Part shown: in pieces, positions 35,418 through 44,956 of the stretch
Position numbering within the stretch: the stretch's first letter is position 1
Layout of the letters: each line of letters begins with the position of its first letter
Assembly: GCF_018614955.1 (NCBI RefSeq)
Contig: NZ_JAGGNV010000011.1
Span: forward strand, 119,821 to 183,820
DNA from: Variovorax paradoxus
GTDB taxonomy: Bacteria > Pseudomonadota > Gammaproteobacteria > Burkholderiales > Burkholderiaceae_C
Direction of reading: 5' to 3'
DNA: 64,000 nt
Notes under the pieces: generated by a model
The model's database searches: none
What the model saw: the letters and a program-made list of their open reading frames with translations, nothing else
What the model was told of the DNA's origin: nothing
Made by a program: the position numbers and the translations under genes

Positions 35418-37837
35418 GTGCCCAGGGCCTCCAGCAGCAGGAACAGCTTGCCCACGCCGACGTAGAGCGCGTTGCCGGAGGGCGCGCGGTCGGGCCGTGC
35501 CGGCCGTCCGGTCAACTGATTCAGCAGTGCGCGCGTGCGCTCGGCCCAGTCGCCGCGCGCATGCAGCAGGCGCCAGACGGTGGTGGTCACCTGGCCCGCG
35601 ATCAGCAGCCGCTTCATCATGTGCGGATCGCCGAGCTCGCCCATGCCGCCGACCAGCTGCAGGCCCTGGCGAATCAGCCGGAAGCAGGGCTCGGCCTCCG
35701 CGGCCCAGGCCTGCCACTGCGCGAGCTGGCGCACCGTGACCTCGCTGCCGACGTTGGAAAGCGCATAGCTCTGCGCGAGGATCTTGCGGGTCTTCGCATC
35801 CGTCACGCGCGTCGCGATGCAGCGCAGCGGCGGCAGCTCGGCGTCGCCGCGCAGCAGCACGTCGGCATGCGCCTCGGACTGCAGCGCCGCCTTGCCCTTG
35901 AAGCGCACGGGCCGCGTTTCGCCGAAAGCGAAGGCGAGGCGCGCGAGGCTCGAGGCCTTGCCCGAGATCGGGTCGGCGATGGCCGTTGCGCCCGGCGCGC
36001 GCGCCAGCCAGAGCTGGCCCTGCGCCATGAACTCGCTGCCGGGCAGCCGGGGCAGCATATGCACCGCCGTCTTGCCGAAATCCTGCTGGCGCAGCCACTG
36101 CGCCTGGCGCATGCCGGGCTTGCGCGCGGCGTCCGTGGCGCCGCCGGAGCCTCGCCCCGCCGCGGTCGAGAGCCACTGGTTCGGCGCCGCCAGCGGCAAG
36201 CCGCTCCTGTCGGACAAGAGCAGGCTGCTCTGGCACTCGTAGGCGTCGCCGCCCTCGTTCGACTTGAGGCCGACCTGGCCGCTGAGCGCGAGCACGTGCG
36301 TGTCGCAGCCGGCGGCGATCTCGCTCTTCGCATGCGCCATGAGCGATTGCAGCACCGCCTTGTGGACCACGTCCTCGTCGGCGGCATGGCGCCAGAGCTC
36401 GCGCGCATGTTCGAAGCCCAGCTCGGCGCCGGTGAGCGCCGCGGCGGCGGCCGCCACTTCCTGCGCATCGTGGGCCATGGCCTGGATCAGCCGCTGGTAC
36501 TGCATGCGCAGCCGGTCGGTCTCGGCCTGCGCCTGCTCGACTTCGGCCGCATCGTCCACGCCGGCAGCCTTATCTTGCAGATCGCTTTCGCCGGGCACGA
36601 AGAGCGCGCTGTTGCTCTTGGCCTGGAACACGCTGTCCACCAGCTGGGCGCGCTCGGCCGGCATCAGGTTCTCCGGCACTTTCTGGCCGCTGGAGATGTA
36701 GTGCACCGGCAGGCGATGGCGGATCACGGTGTCGATCAGTGCGCCGGGATGGGTGGCCTCGTCGACCTTGGTGAAGATGCAGCCCGCGAGCGCGCTGCCG
36801 CTGCTGGCGTCGCCGTGGCGGTAGGCATGCACCACCTCATTGAGCGTGTCGCCATGGCTGGCGGCGTTGAGCAGCAGCAGCCGCTTCACGGGCCGGTGGC
36901 TGCTGCACAGCATCGCGATCTGGTCGGACACGGCGCGGTCGCGCTGGCTCATGCCGACGGTGTCGATCAGCACCATGTGCTTGTCGCGCAGGTCCTCCAG
37001 CACCAGGTGCAGGTCGGCCGCGTCCTTCACCGCATAGACCGGCACGTTGAGTATCTGGCCGTAGATGCGCAGCTGCTCGTAGGCGCCGATCCGGTAGCTG
37101 TCGGTGGTCACCAGCGCCAGCTTGTCGGCGCCGAAGCGCATCACGCAGCGCGCCGCGAGCTTGGCGGTGGTGGTGGTCTTGCCGACGCCGGTCGGTCCCA
37201 TCAGCGCATAGACGCCGCCCTGGGCCAGGAGCGCATCCTCGTTCTCGAGAATCGGCAGCGTGCGCATCAGTTCGGAGCGCACGAAGGCCATGCCTTGCGC
37301 GTAGCTCTGGTTCGCGGGCAGCTGCTCCAGCATCGCCTTCGACAGCCGCGCGCTGAAGCCGGCGCCGAGCAGCGTGCGCAGGAGGCGCCCGCGCATCGGG
37401 TCGCGGCGCTGCTTGTCGTTCCAGACCACGCTGGCGAGCTGCTCTTCGATCATGCCGCGCATCGAATGCAATTCGCTCAGCACGCTGTCGGTGGGAGCCG
37501 CTGGCGCGGGTGCCGGCTGGGGCGCGGGCACGGGCGCGGCGATCGGGGCCACGGGCTGCTCGCGCATCGCGGGCATTTCCGGCACGGCGGGTGCGGCGGG
37601 TGCAGCCGGCACGACCGGCGCAAGCGCTGCAACAGGCGCCTCGGGCGCCGCCTGCTCCAGCACCTGCTCCACTTCGTCCGGCGCCATGGCGACGATCTCG
37701 ACGCCGTCGGCCAGTACGCGGTTGGTCAGCACCATCGCCTCTGCGCCGAGGGCTTCGCGCGCCAGGCGCAGCGCCTCGCGGCTGGTGGTTGCAATGAACT
37801 TGCGTGCGGTCGTCCGCACGTCCGTGATGATGTTCAA
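35414..37837 (-). CDS. flhF: Flagellar biosynthesis GTPase FlhF with long C-terminal extension
   Basis: An SRP-type GTPase that sets flagellar position and number. Residues 1-60 form the basic B domain. A Pro/Ala-rich linker runs about 63-116. The NG domain follows with P-loop GPTGVGKT at 214-221, DSYRIGAYEQL near 246-256 and DTVGM at 292-296. The NG domain ends near residue 405, but the chain is 807 residues. The extra 400 residues are mostly Ala/Gln/Leu-rich with no domain I recognise. FlhF proteins are usually about 370-500 residues. It overlaps flhA by 4 bp (ATGA). Confidence 0.92.
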   Translation of the reverse strand: MNIITDVRTTARKFIATTSREALRLAREALGAEAMVLTNRVLADGVEIVAMAPDEVEQVLEQAAPEAPVAALAPVVPAAPAAPAVPEMPAMREQPVAPIAAPVPAPQPAPAPAAPTDSVLSELHSMRGMIEEQLASVVWNDKQRRDPMRGRLLRTLLGAGFSARLSKAMLEQLPANQSYAQGMAFVRSELMRTLPILENEDALLAQGGVYALMGPTGVGKTTTTAKLAARCVMRFGADKLALVTTDSYRIGAYEQLRIYGQILNVPVYAVKDAADLHLVLEDLRDKHMVLIDTVGMSQRDRAVSDQIAMLCSSHRPVKRLLLLNAASHGDTLNEVVHAYRHGDASSGSALAGCIFTKVDEATHPGALIDTVIRHRLPVHYISSGQKVPENLMPAERAQLVDSVFQAKSNSALFVPGESDLQDKAAGVDDAAEVEQAQAETDRLRMQYQRLIQAMAHDAQEVAAAAAALTGAELGFEHARELWRHAADEDVVHKAVLQSLMAHAKSEIAAGCDTHVLALSGQVGLKSNEGGDAYECQSSLLLSDRSGLPLAAPNQWLSTAAGRGSGGATDAARKPGMRQAQWLRQQDFGKTAVHMLPRLPGSEFMAQGQLWLARAPGATAIADPISGKASSLARLAFAFGETRPVRFKGKAALQSEAHADVLLRGDAELPPLRCIATRVTDAKTRKILAQSYALSNVGSEVTVRQLAQWQAWAAEAEPCFRLIRQGLQLVGGMGELGDPHMMKRLLIAGQVTTTVWRLLHARGDWAERTRALLNQLTGRPARPDRAPSGNALYVGVGKLFLLLEALGT

Positions 37838-39930
37838 ACTCTTCCTCCAATGGTGGCGGTGATCTTGATGCGGCGGGAATCAGGGATCTCGGCGTGCGAG
37901 AGCACCTTGAGCTGCGGCAGGCTGCGCCGCAGGAAGCGAGAGAGCAGTACGCGCAGCGCGTGCTGCACGACCAGCACCGGCGCCAGGCCCATCTGCTCCT
38001 GGCGCACGATGGCGGCCTGGGCCTGCGTCAGCAGGCTGTCGGCCAGGCCCGGCTCGATGCCGCTGTTGCTGGCGAGGGCCTGCTGCAGCACGCCGTCGAG
38101 CGTGCCGTCGAGCCCGATCACCTGCATCTCGGAATCGCCCGGGAACAACTGCTGCACGATCGCGCGGCCCAGCGCCAGGCGCGTCAGCGTGGTCAGCTCG
38201 GTGGCGTCCTTGACGGTCGGCGCATGCTCGGCCATCACGTCGAGGATGGTGCGCATGTCGCGGATCGGCACCTCTTCCTCCAGCAGGTTCTGCAGCACCT
38301 TGTGCAGCGCGCTCAGGCTCAGCACCTTGGGCACCAGGTCCTCGGTCAGCTTGGGCGCGGTCTTGCCGACCTGGTCGAGCAGCTGCTGCACTTCCTGGCG
38401 GCCCAGCAGCTCGGCGGCGTGGGTCTGGATCAGGTGGTTCAGATGCGTGGCCATCACCGTACAGGCATCGACCACCGTGTAGCCGAAGACCTGCGCCTGC
38501 TGGCGCTGGCTGGCGTCGATCCAGACAGCGGGCAGGCCGAAGGCCGGGTCATGCGTCGGCGTGCCGGGCAGCGTGCCCGTCACCTGGCCCGGGTTGATCG
38601 CCATCCACTGGCTGGGGAAGGCTTCGCCGCGGCCGATCTCGACGCCCTTGAGGCTGATGATGTAGGTGTTGGGCTGGATCTCGAGGTTGTCGCGGATGTG
38701 CACCACCGGCACCAGGAAGCCGAGCTCCTGCGCGATCTTCTTGCGGATGCTCTTGATGCGGCCCAGCAGCTCGCCGTTCTGCGACTGGTCCACCAGCGGG
38801 ATCAGGCGGTAGCCGACTTCCATGCCGAGCGGATCGACCAGCGCCACGTCGTCCCAGGTGGCTTCAGCGGATTCGGCCGCCGGCACCGTCGCCGCCTGCG
38901 CCGCCGCGGCTGCCTGCTCGGCGGCCTTCTGCGGCCCGCGCAGCAGCAGGCGCCGGCCGAGCCAGACCAGGCCGCCCGCGATCAGCAGGAAGGCCACATT
39001 CGGCATGCCGGGGATCATCCCCATCAGGCCGATGATGGCCGCCGTCAGGAACAGCACCTGCGGGTTCGAGAACAGCTGGCCGGTGAGCTGGCGGCCCACG
39101 TCCTCGTCGGTGGTCACGCGCGAGACGATCACGCCGGCTGCGGTCGAGATCACCAGCGCCGGGATCTGCGCCACCAGGCCGTCGCCGATGGCCAGCAGCG
39201 TGTAGGTCTTGCCGGCGGTTCCGAAGTCCAGCCCGTGCTGCACCATGCCGACCACCAGGCCGCCGATGATGTTGATCACCATGATGAGCAGGCCAGCCAC
39301 CGCGTCGCCGCGCACGAACTTGCTGGCGCCGTCCATCGAGCCGTAGAAGTCGGCTTCCTGCGCCACCTCGGTGCGGCGCTTGCGCGCCACGTCCTCGCCG
39401 ATCAGCCCGGCGTTGAGGTCGGCATCGATCGCCATCTGCTTGCCGGGCATGGCGTCGAGCATGAAGCGCGCGCCGACCTCGGCGATGCGGCCCGCGCCCT
39501 TGGTGATGACCATGAAGTTGATCAGCACCAGGATGATGAACACCATCACGCCGACCGCGAAGTTGCCGCCGACCAGGAAGTGGCCGAAGGCCTCGATCAC
39601 CTTGCCCGCCGCATCGGTCCCGGTGTGGCCCTGCATCAGCACCACGCGCGTCGAGGCCACGTTGAGCGACAGGCGCAGCAGCGTGGAGAACAAGAGCACC
39701 GCCGGGAAGGCTGCGAAGTCCAGCGCCTTCATGGTGTACATGCTCACCAGCAGCACCATCACCGACATCGCGATGTTGAAGGTGAACAGCAGGTCCAGCA
39801 GGAAGGGCGGCAGCGGCAGCACCATCATGCTCAGGATCATGATGATGAGGATCGGGCCGGCCAGTCCCTTGAACTGGCTGCCCGAGAAGAGCTGCGCCGG
39901 CTGGCGCATCAGGCTTGCGAGGGCGTTCAT
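37834..39930 (-). CDS. flhA: Flagellar type III export gate protein FlhA
   Basis: A 698-residue membrane protein that forms the nonameric export gate. About eight membrane helices occupy residues 25-330, with the FHIPEP-region loop (for example GGNFAVGVMVFIILVLINF and GARFMLDAMPGKQMAID). A large cytoplasmic domain follows. Length and order match the family. Overlaps both flhB (upstream) and flhF (downstream) by 4 bp, so translation is coupled through the set. Confidence 0.97.
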   Translation of the reverse strand: MNALASLMRQPAQLFSGSQFKGLAGPILIIMILSMMVLPLPPFLLDLLFTFNIAMSVMVLLVSMYTMKALDFAAFPAVLLFSTLLRLSLNVASTRVVLMQGHTGTDAAGKVIEAFGHFLVGGNFAVGVMVFIILVLINFMVITKGAGRIAEVGARFMLDAMPGKQMAIDADLNAGLIGEDVARKRRTEVAQEADFYGSMDGASKFVRGDAVAGLLIMVINIIGGLVVGMVQHGLDFGTAGKTYTLLAIGDGLVAQIPALVISTAAGVIVSRVTTDEDVGRQLTGQLFSNPQVLFLTAAIIGLMGMIPGMPNVAFLLIAGGLVWLGRRLLLRGPQKAAEQAAAAAQAATVPAAESAEATWDDVALVDPLGMEVGYRLIPLVDQSQNGELLGRIKSIRKKIAQELGFLVPVVHIRDNLEIQPNTYIISLKGVEIGRGEAFPSQWMAINPGQVTGTLPGTPTHDPAFGLPAVWIDASQRQQAQVFGYTVVDACTVMATHLNHLIQTHAAELLGRQEVQQLLDQVGKTAPKLTEDLVPKVLSLSALHKVLQNLLEEEVPIRDMRTILDVMAEHAPTVKDATELTTLTRLALGRAIVQQLFPGDSEMQVIGLDGTLDGVLQQALASNSGIEPGLADSLLTQAQAAIVRQEQMGLAPVLVVQHALRVLLSRFLRRSLPQLKVLSHAEIPDSRRIKITATIGGRV

Positions 39931-41069
39931 GCAGCTTTCACGTTGTATTCGAGGGCCTCGGGAACCGGCAGGTCGGCCGGCGTGCGCGGCGCATCGCCGC
40001 CTTCGCTTTGCCAGCGCTTCAACTGGTAGACCCAGGCCAGCACTTCGGCCACGGCGGTGTAGAGGCCGGTGGGAATCTCGTCCCCCAGCCTGGTGTGCTT
40101 GTAGAGCGCGCGCGTGAGCGGCGGCGCCTCGAGGATCGCGACCTTGTTCTCGCGCGCGATCTCGCGGATGCGCTCGGCCACGGCATCGACGCCCTTGGCC
40201 ACCACGCGCGGCGCGCGCATGTCGTTGTCGACGTACTTGAGGGCGACGGCGAAGTGCGTGGGATTGGTGACCACGATATCGGCCTTGGGCACCTCGGACA
40301 TCATGCGGCGGCGCGCCATCTGCTGCTGCTGGCGGCGGATCTGCGCCTTGATGTGCGGATCGCCTTCGCTTTCCTTGTGCTCCTGGCGCAGGTCCTCGCG
40401 CGACATGCGCAGCTTGCGGTAGTAGCTCCAGAGCTGGAACGGCACGTCGACCAGCGCGATGAGCAGCAGCGCGGCCGTGATCAGCGCGCAGTTGCGCCCC
40501 ACCAGCACGATCATCTGCGGCAGCGCGGCGCGCTCCGACTGCGCCATCAGCGCATTGACCTCGTCCATGTTGTCCATGATCACGAGCCAGGCCACGCCGC
40601 CGATCAGGAGCGACTTGCCCAGCGCCTTCAGCAGCTCGGCCAGCGACTGCGCGGAGAACAGGCGCTTGATGCCGGCGATCGGATCGAGCTTGTCGAACTT
40701 GGGGCCGATGGCCTTGGCCGAGAACAGCCAGCCACCCAGCATCAGCGGCGCCGCCACGGCGGCGAGCACGATCATGCCGGCGAGCGGCGCCAGCGCGACC
40801 AGCGACTGCATCGCCATCAGCCCCGTCTGGGCCAGCATGTAGGAGGGATCGAAGGCGGCCGCGCGATCGAAGTGCAGGCCGTGGCGCAGTGCGCCGCGCA
40901 TGGTGTTGCCGAGCGACTCGGCCGTGAGCCAGAGGCCGGCGACGGCGGTGGCGAGCAGCACGAAAGTGACCAGCTCGCGCGAACGGGCCACGTTGCCTTC
41001 TTCGCGCGCCTTCTCCAGGCGCCGCGGCGAGGCAGGTTCCGTTTTTTCGAGATCGCTTTCTTCAGCCAT
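39927..41069 (-). CDS. flhB: Flagellar export switch protein FlhB
   Basis: A 380-residue export-apparatus protein. Four membrane helices precede a cytoplasmic domain with the self-cleavage motif NPTH at 269-272. Cleavage there changes export from rod/hook to filament substrates. The following block VVAKGVDAVAERIREIARE is conserved. The gap of 111 bp to cheZ upstream is the only larger break in the run, so a separate promoter could lie there, but I see none with confidence. A truncated paralogue lies at 51606-51890. Confidence 0.96.
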   Translation of the reverse strand: MAEESDLEKTEPASPRRLEKAREEGNVARSRELVTFVLLATAVAGLWLTAESLGNTMRGALRHGLHFDRAAAFDPSYMLAQTGLMAMQSLVALAPLAGMIVLAAVAAPLMLGGWLFSAKAIGPKFDKLDPIAGIKRLFSAQSLAELLKALGKSLLIGGVAWLVIMDNMDEVNALMAQSERAALPQMIVLVGRNCALITAALLLIALVDVPFQLWSYYRKLRMSREDLRQEHKESEGDPHIKAQIRRQQQQMARRRMMSEVPKADIVVTNPTHFAVALKYVDNDMRAPRVVAKGVDAVAERIREIARENKVAILEAPPLTRALYKHTRLGDEIPTGLYTAVAEVLAWVYQLKRWQSEGGDAPRTPADLPVPEALEYNVKAA

Positions 41070-41180
41070 TCATGCTCCGAAAGAGCATCGGCGAAGACCT
41101 CAGCTCATGGCTGAATTATTGGATTCGGCGCCTTGGAACAATCGTTCGATCAAGGCCCGGATTGCCCTCCAACTCGGGGC

Positions 41181-41834
41181 TTAGAAGCCAAGACTCTCCA
41201 GAAGATCGTCGACTTGTGCCTGGTCCGTCACCGCTTCCGGATTGGCGGCGTGGATCTGCGGGCCATTGAGCAGGTTGCTCTGCGCGCTCGGCGCAGGCTC
41301 GTGCCGCTTCTCCATCGGCGAGTTGTCGATCAGCACTTGCAACAGCTGCGTCTCGACGTCGTTGACCACTTCCATCATCTTCTTGATGACCTGGCCGGTC
41401 AGGTCCTGGAAGTCCTGCGCCATCATGATTTCCATCAGCTGCGTGTTGATGGCGCTCGCCTGCTGCGGCACGTGCTGCAGGTAGCCGCGCGTGTCCATCA
41501 CGAGTTCGCGCGCATGGTCCAGCTCGATCGGGTTCTGGAACCACTCATCCCAGCGCTTGGTGAGGCCCTTGGCCCGGTCGGCCAGCTCTTCCTGCAGCGG
41601 CTGCGCGAGCTCGATCGCATTCAGCGCGCGGTGCGCCGCCCGCTCGGTCATGCTGGCGACGTAGTTGAGGCGGTCGCGCGCATCGGGAATGGCTTGCGCG
41701 GCGCGGGCGACCTGCTTGTCCAGGCCCAGCTCGCGCAGGCCCTCGCGCAGCTGGCGCGTCAACTGCCCGATGCGTCCGAGAAGTTCTTCGTGGGTGTTGG
41801 CCTGCCCTGCGGCATCGAGCGCGTTCTGCGTCAT
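41181..41834 (-). CDS. cheZ: Protein phosphatase CheZ
   Basis: Dephosphorylates CheY-P. At 217 residues it matches family length. The catalytic Asp and Gln lie in MAQDFQDLTGQVIKKMMEVV near residues 135-150. The C-terminal CheY-binding peptide QAQVDDLLESLGF is intact. Starts 1 bp after the cheY stop, so it is co-translated with cheY. Presence of CheZ fits a beta/gamma-proteobacterial chemotaxis system. Confidence 0.95.
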   Translation of the reverse strand: MTQNALDAAGQANTHEELLGRIGQLTRQLREGLRELGLDKQVARAAQAIPDARDRLNYVASMTERAAHRALNAIELAQPLQEELADRAKGLTKRWDEWFQNPIELDHARELVMDTRGYLQHVPQQASAINTQLMEIMMAQDFQDLTGQVIKKMMEVVNDVETQLLQVLIDNSPMEKRHEPAPSAQSNLLNGPQIHAANPEAVTDQAQVDDLLESLGF

Positions 41835-41835
41835 C

Positions 41836-42234
41836 TCAGGCGCTCTCTTTCTGGAGCTTCTCGAAGATCTTGACGATCTTTTCTTCCAGCGTGGCGGCCG
41901 TGAAGGGCTTGACCACGTAGCCGTTGGCGCCGGCCTGTGCGGCGGCGATGATGTTTTCCTTCTTGGCCTCGGCGGTGACCATCAGCACCGGCAGCTTGGC
42001 CAGTTCCGGGTCGGCGCGGATGGTCTGCAGCATGGTCAGGCCGTCCATGTTGGGCATGTTCCAGTCCGAGACCACGAAGCCGAAGTTGCCGCCACGCAGC
42101 TTCTCGATACCGGCCGCGCCGTCCTCGGCCTCGTCGACGTTGAGGAACTCCAGCTCCTTCAACAGGTTGCGCACGATGCGGCGCATGGTCGGGAAGTCGT
42201 CCACGACCAAAATTTTGATGCTCTTATCGATCAC
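41836..42234 (-). CDS. cheY: Chemotaxis response regulator CheY
   Basis: A 132-residue single-domain receiver that binds the flagellar switch when phosphorylated. Acidic residues Asp12 and Asp13, phospho-acceptor Asp57 (FVVSDWNMP), the Thr in VTAEAKKE, and Lys in YVVKPF are all present. The start codon is GTG. It lies between cheB (27 bp upstream) and cheZ (1 bp downstream). Confidence 0.97.
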   Translation of the reverse strand: MIDKSIKILVVDDFPTMRRIVRNLLKELEFLNVDEAEDGAAGIEKLRGGNFGFVVSDWNMPNMDGLTMLQTIRADPELAKLPVLMVTAEAKKENIIAAAQAGANGYVVKPFTAATLEEKIVKIFEKLQKESA

Positions 42235-42261
42235 GATTTCTCCACTGACAATTAAGAAGGT

Positions 42262-43347
42262 TCAAACGCGGTTCGCACGCTCGCCGAAGGTGCGCAGGTG
42301 CGCGAGCACGCGGCGGCTGATCTCGTTCAACGGCGACACCTCGTCCACCGCGCCCAGCGCGACCGCCTCGCGCGGCATGCCGTAGACCACGCAGCTCGCC
42401 TCGTCCTGCGCCAGCGTGTGGGCGCCGGCCCGCTTCATGCGCAGCAGGCCCTCGGCGCCGTCCTTGCCCATGCCGGTGAGGATCATTCCGATCGCGTTCT
42501 TGCCCGCGTGCTTGGCCACCGAATCGAACAGCACGTCGATCGAGGGCCGGTGCCGGTTCACCGGCGGCTCCTGGTCCAGATGCGCGACGTAGTTGGCGCC
42601 GCTGCGGGCGAGCGAGAGGTGATAGCCGCCGGGTGCGATGTAGGCATAGCCCGGCAGCACGCGCTCTCCATGCTCGGCCTCCTTCACGTGGATGCGGCAC
42701 AGGCCGTCCAGCCGCTGGGCGAAGGAGCGCGTGAAGCCGGGCGGCATGTGCTGGGCGATCAGCACCGCCGGCGCGTCGGGCGGCAGCGGCTGCAGCACCT
42801 CGCGGATCGCTTCCGTCCCGCCGGTCGAGGCGCCGATGATGATGAGCTTCTCGGTGGACAGCAGCGGGCTGCGCAGCAGCGGCTCCTGCGCATGATCCGC
42901 CGCGGGCCGCTGCGTGCTCGCATGCCGGCTCGGCAGCAGGCGCGCGCTGGCCGCGATGCGGATCTTGCCGGCGATGAGCTCGGTGTAGTTGAGCAGGCCG
43001 TCGCGCACGCCGAGCCGCGGCTTGGTGACGAAATCGATCGCGCCGAGCTCCAGCGCACGCAGCGCGATCTCGGAGCCGCGCTCGGTCAGCGAGGACACCA
43101 TGACCACCGGCATCGGCCGAAGGCGCATGAGCTTCTCGAGGAACTCCAGCCCGTCCATGCGCGGCATCTCGACGTCGAGCGTGAGCACGTCGGGATTGGT
43201 CTGCTTGATGAGATCGCGCGCCACCAGCGGATCCGCCGCGGTGCCGACCACGCTCATGTCGCTCTGGCTGTTGATGATCTCGGTCATCACGCTGCGGATC
43301 AGCGCCGAATCGTCGACGCAGAGCACCTTGATCTTGTTGCCGCTCAT
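42262..43347 (-). CDS. cheB: Chemotaxis protein-glutamate methylesterase CheB
   Basis: A 361-residue response regulator with methylesterase/deamidase activity on chemoreceptors. The receiver domain has Asp58 as phospho-acceptor ([12 protein letters not shown]). After a linker (about 135-165) the catalytic domain shows Ser174 in [11 protein letters not shown], His in QHMPPGFT near 200, and Asp in MGKDGAEGL near 295. Overlaps the cheD stop by 4 bp. Confidence 0.97.
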   Translation of the reverse strand: MSGNKIKVLCVDDSALIRSVMTEIINSQSDMSVVGTAADPLVARDLIKQTNPDVLTLDVEMPRMDGLEFLEKLMRLRPMPVVMVSSLTERGSEIALRALELGAIDFVTKPRLGVRDGLLNYTELIAGKIRIAASARLLPSRHASTQRPAADHAQEPLLRSPLLSTEKLIIIGASTGGTEAIREVLQPLPPDAPAVLIAQHMPPGFTRSFAQRLDGLCRIHVKEAEHGERVLPGYAYIAPGGYHLSLARSGANYVAHLDQEPPVNRHRPSIDVLFDSVAKHAGKNAIGMILTGMGKDGAEGLLRMKRAGAHTLAQDEASCVVYGMPREAVALGAVDEVSPLNEISRRVLAHLRTFGERANRV

Positions 43348-44039
43348 TGCACGCAGCTCCCTTTGTTATTGGCGGAAGAAAGCCGGCGCAGCAGCTCCCC
43401 CTCCTCGCGTTGAATCGACTGCACGTCGAGCTGCGTGCGCAGTTTTCGGACCACGGCCTTGCCGCTCTTGGGCAACAGGCACACGCGGCGCGCATGCTGG
43501 CCGCGCAGATCCTGCGCGGCGACGGCGATGCGCTCGGTCTTCAGGTAGCGCAGCACGAAGTCGGCATTGCGGTCGCCGATGTTGAGCGTGGTCATGTTGG
43601 CCAGCACCGCGGCGCCGCCGAAGACCTTGGCCTGCAGCCGATCGCGGCGCGCGCCGGCGCGCAGCATCTCGCCGATCAGCACGTCCATCGCGTAGGCGCC
43701 GTAGCGCATCGACTCGACCTGGCCGCGCGTGCCGGGCTCGCCGTCTTCGGGCAGCATGAAGTGGTTCATGCCCGCGACGCCGGCGTCCAGGTCAACGATG
43801 CAGGCCGCCACGCAGGAGCCCAGCACCGTGGTCAGCGCGATGTCGGTGGTGGTGACGTAGTACTCGGAAGGCAGCAGCTTGACCGCCATGCAGTCGAGGT
43901 CGCGGTCGAAGTAGTGATGGCTCGCGACCGAGCCAGGCACCGCCGTGTTCATGCCAGCCCCCACGCTCGGCACTTCGTGTCCTCGCTGCCCCCCCGAGGG
44001 GGCGTTCGCTTGCTTGGGGCGGCCCGGCGCGGCGCTCAT
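43344..44039 (-). CDS. cheD: Chemoreceptor glutamine deamidase CheD, N-terminus derived from a GC-rich repeat
   Basis: Deamidates receptor glutamines. The conserved core starts near residue 30 and includes [14 protein letters not shown], with the catalytic Cys, and GMNHFMLP, with the catalytic His. If translation starts at the ATG overlapping the cheR stop (ATGA at 44039), the first 29 residues ([16 protein letters not shown] and on) are encoded by repeat copy D and are not CheD-like. An internal ATG at 43952 ([13 protein letters not shown]) gives a 202-residue protein closer to family length. I list the coupled start; the internal one is equally possible. Confidence 0.9.
   Translation of the reverse strand: MSAAPGRPKQANAPSGGQRGHEVPSVGAGMNTAVPGSVASHHYFDRDLDCMAVKLLPSEYYVTTTDIALTTVLGSCVAACIVDLDAGVAGMNHFMLPEDGEPGTRGQVESMRYGAYAMDVLIGEMLRAGARRDRLQAKVFGGAAVLANMTTLNIGDRNADFVLRYLKTERIAVAAQDLRGQHARRVCLLPKSGKAVVRKLRTQLDVQSIQREEGELLRRLSSANNKGSCVQ
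43957..44037 (-). repeat. GC-rich repeat, copy D, at the cheR-cheD junction
   Basis: Same family as copies A-C, read on the minus strand: GCCGGGCCGCCCCAAG, then GCCCCCTCGGGGGGGC, then GACACGAAGTGCC, then a G-run. The middle block differs (CAAGCGAAC inserted where the others have GGCGGCCGAG). Here it overlaps a coding frame and supplies the first codons of cheD. Confidence 0.75.
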
Positions 44040-44899
44040 ACTTTTCCCTTGGCGAGCTCGTACACGGTCTGCCCGAACGCCTTGAAGCCCGGGCTGACCA
44101 GCGAGGCGTTCTCCGAATGGCCGGCGAACAGCAGGCCCTCGGGCTTGAGTAGCGGCGCGAAGCGGTCGAGCACCTTCTTCTGCGTCGGCTTGTCGAAATA
44201 GATCATCACGTTGCGGCAGAAGATCGCATCCACCGGTTCCTTCACCGGCCAGGAAGGATCGAGCAGGTTGAGCCGCGAGAACTTGACCATCGCGGCGACC
44301 TCGGGCCGCACGCGCACCTTGCCGGTGTTGCTGCCGGTGCCCTTGTTGAAGAAGCGCCGCAGCCGCTCGATGGACAGGCGGTTGACCTGCTCCAGCGTGA
44401 AGACGCCGGCCGAGGCCTTGGCCAGCACCGCGGTGTCGATGTCGGTGGCGATTACGCGGGCCGTGCTCGCGCGCTCGCCGAGCGCCTCGATCAGCGTGAT
44501 GGCGATCGAATAAGGTTCCTCGCCGGTGGACGCGGCCGCGCACCAGATCGTGACCGGCTGCTTGCTCTTGCGCACATGCGCAGCGAGCACCGGGAAATGG
44601 TGGGCCTCGCGGAAAAAGGACGTGAGGTTGGTGGTCAGCGAGTTGATGAAGGCCTGCCACTCCTCGCCGTCGCGGCTGGCTTCGAGCAGCTCCAGGTAGG
44701 TCGAGAACTCGGGCAGCTGGAGCTCGCGCAGGCGGCGCGAGAGCCGGCTGTAGACCATCTGGCGCTTCTGCTCGCCCAGGGCGATGCCGGCGCGGCGATG
44801 GATCATCGTCCGGATCCTGGAGAAGTCGCTATCGGTAAAGAGGAATTCGGAGTTCACAGTCAGCGCCGGTACATGAGTTTCAATGTACACAGCGCTCAC
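44036..44899 (-). CDS. cheR: Chemotaxis protein methyltransferase CheR
   Basis: Methylates receptor glutamates using SAM. It is about 287 residues. The N-terminal helical domain includes [20 protein letters not shown]. The SAM-binding segment [16 protein letters not shown] is near residue 120, and the catalytic domain has the typical FCRNVMIYF block. I favour a GTG at 44899 ([10 protein letters not shown]); a TTG at 44920 would add seven residues. It is 57 bp downstream of the HDOD gene and overlaps cheD by 4 bp. Confidence 0.93.
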   Translation of the reverse strand: MSAVYIETHVPALTVNSEFLFTDSDFSRIRTMIHRRAGIALGEQKRQMVYSRLSRRLRELQLPEFSTYLELLEASRDGEEWQAFINSLTTNLTSFFREAHHFPVLAAHVRKSKQPVTIWCAAASTGEEPYSIAITLIEALGERASTARVIATDIDTAVLAKASAGVFTLEQVNRLSIERLRRFFNKGTGSNTGKVRVRPEVAAMVKFSRLNLLDPSWPVKEPVDAIFCRNVMIYFDKPTQKKVLDRFAPLLKPEGLLFAGHSENASLVSPGFKAFGQTVYELAKGKV

Positions 44900-44956
44900 C
44901 TTTTCCAATGGCCCGATCAAGGGTGCAAAAGTCCTGCATCTCGGGCCACGCCTTCA

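Noticed and set aside
37894..40029. A 711-codon plus-strand frame opposite flhA
   Set aside because: Antisense to a well-conserved FlhA; no recognisable domain.
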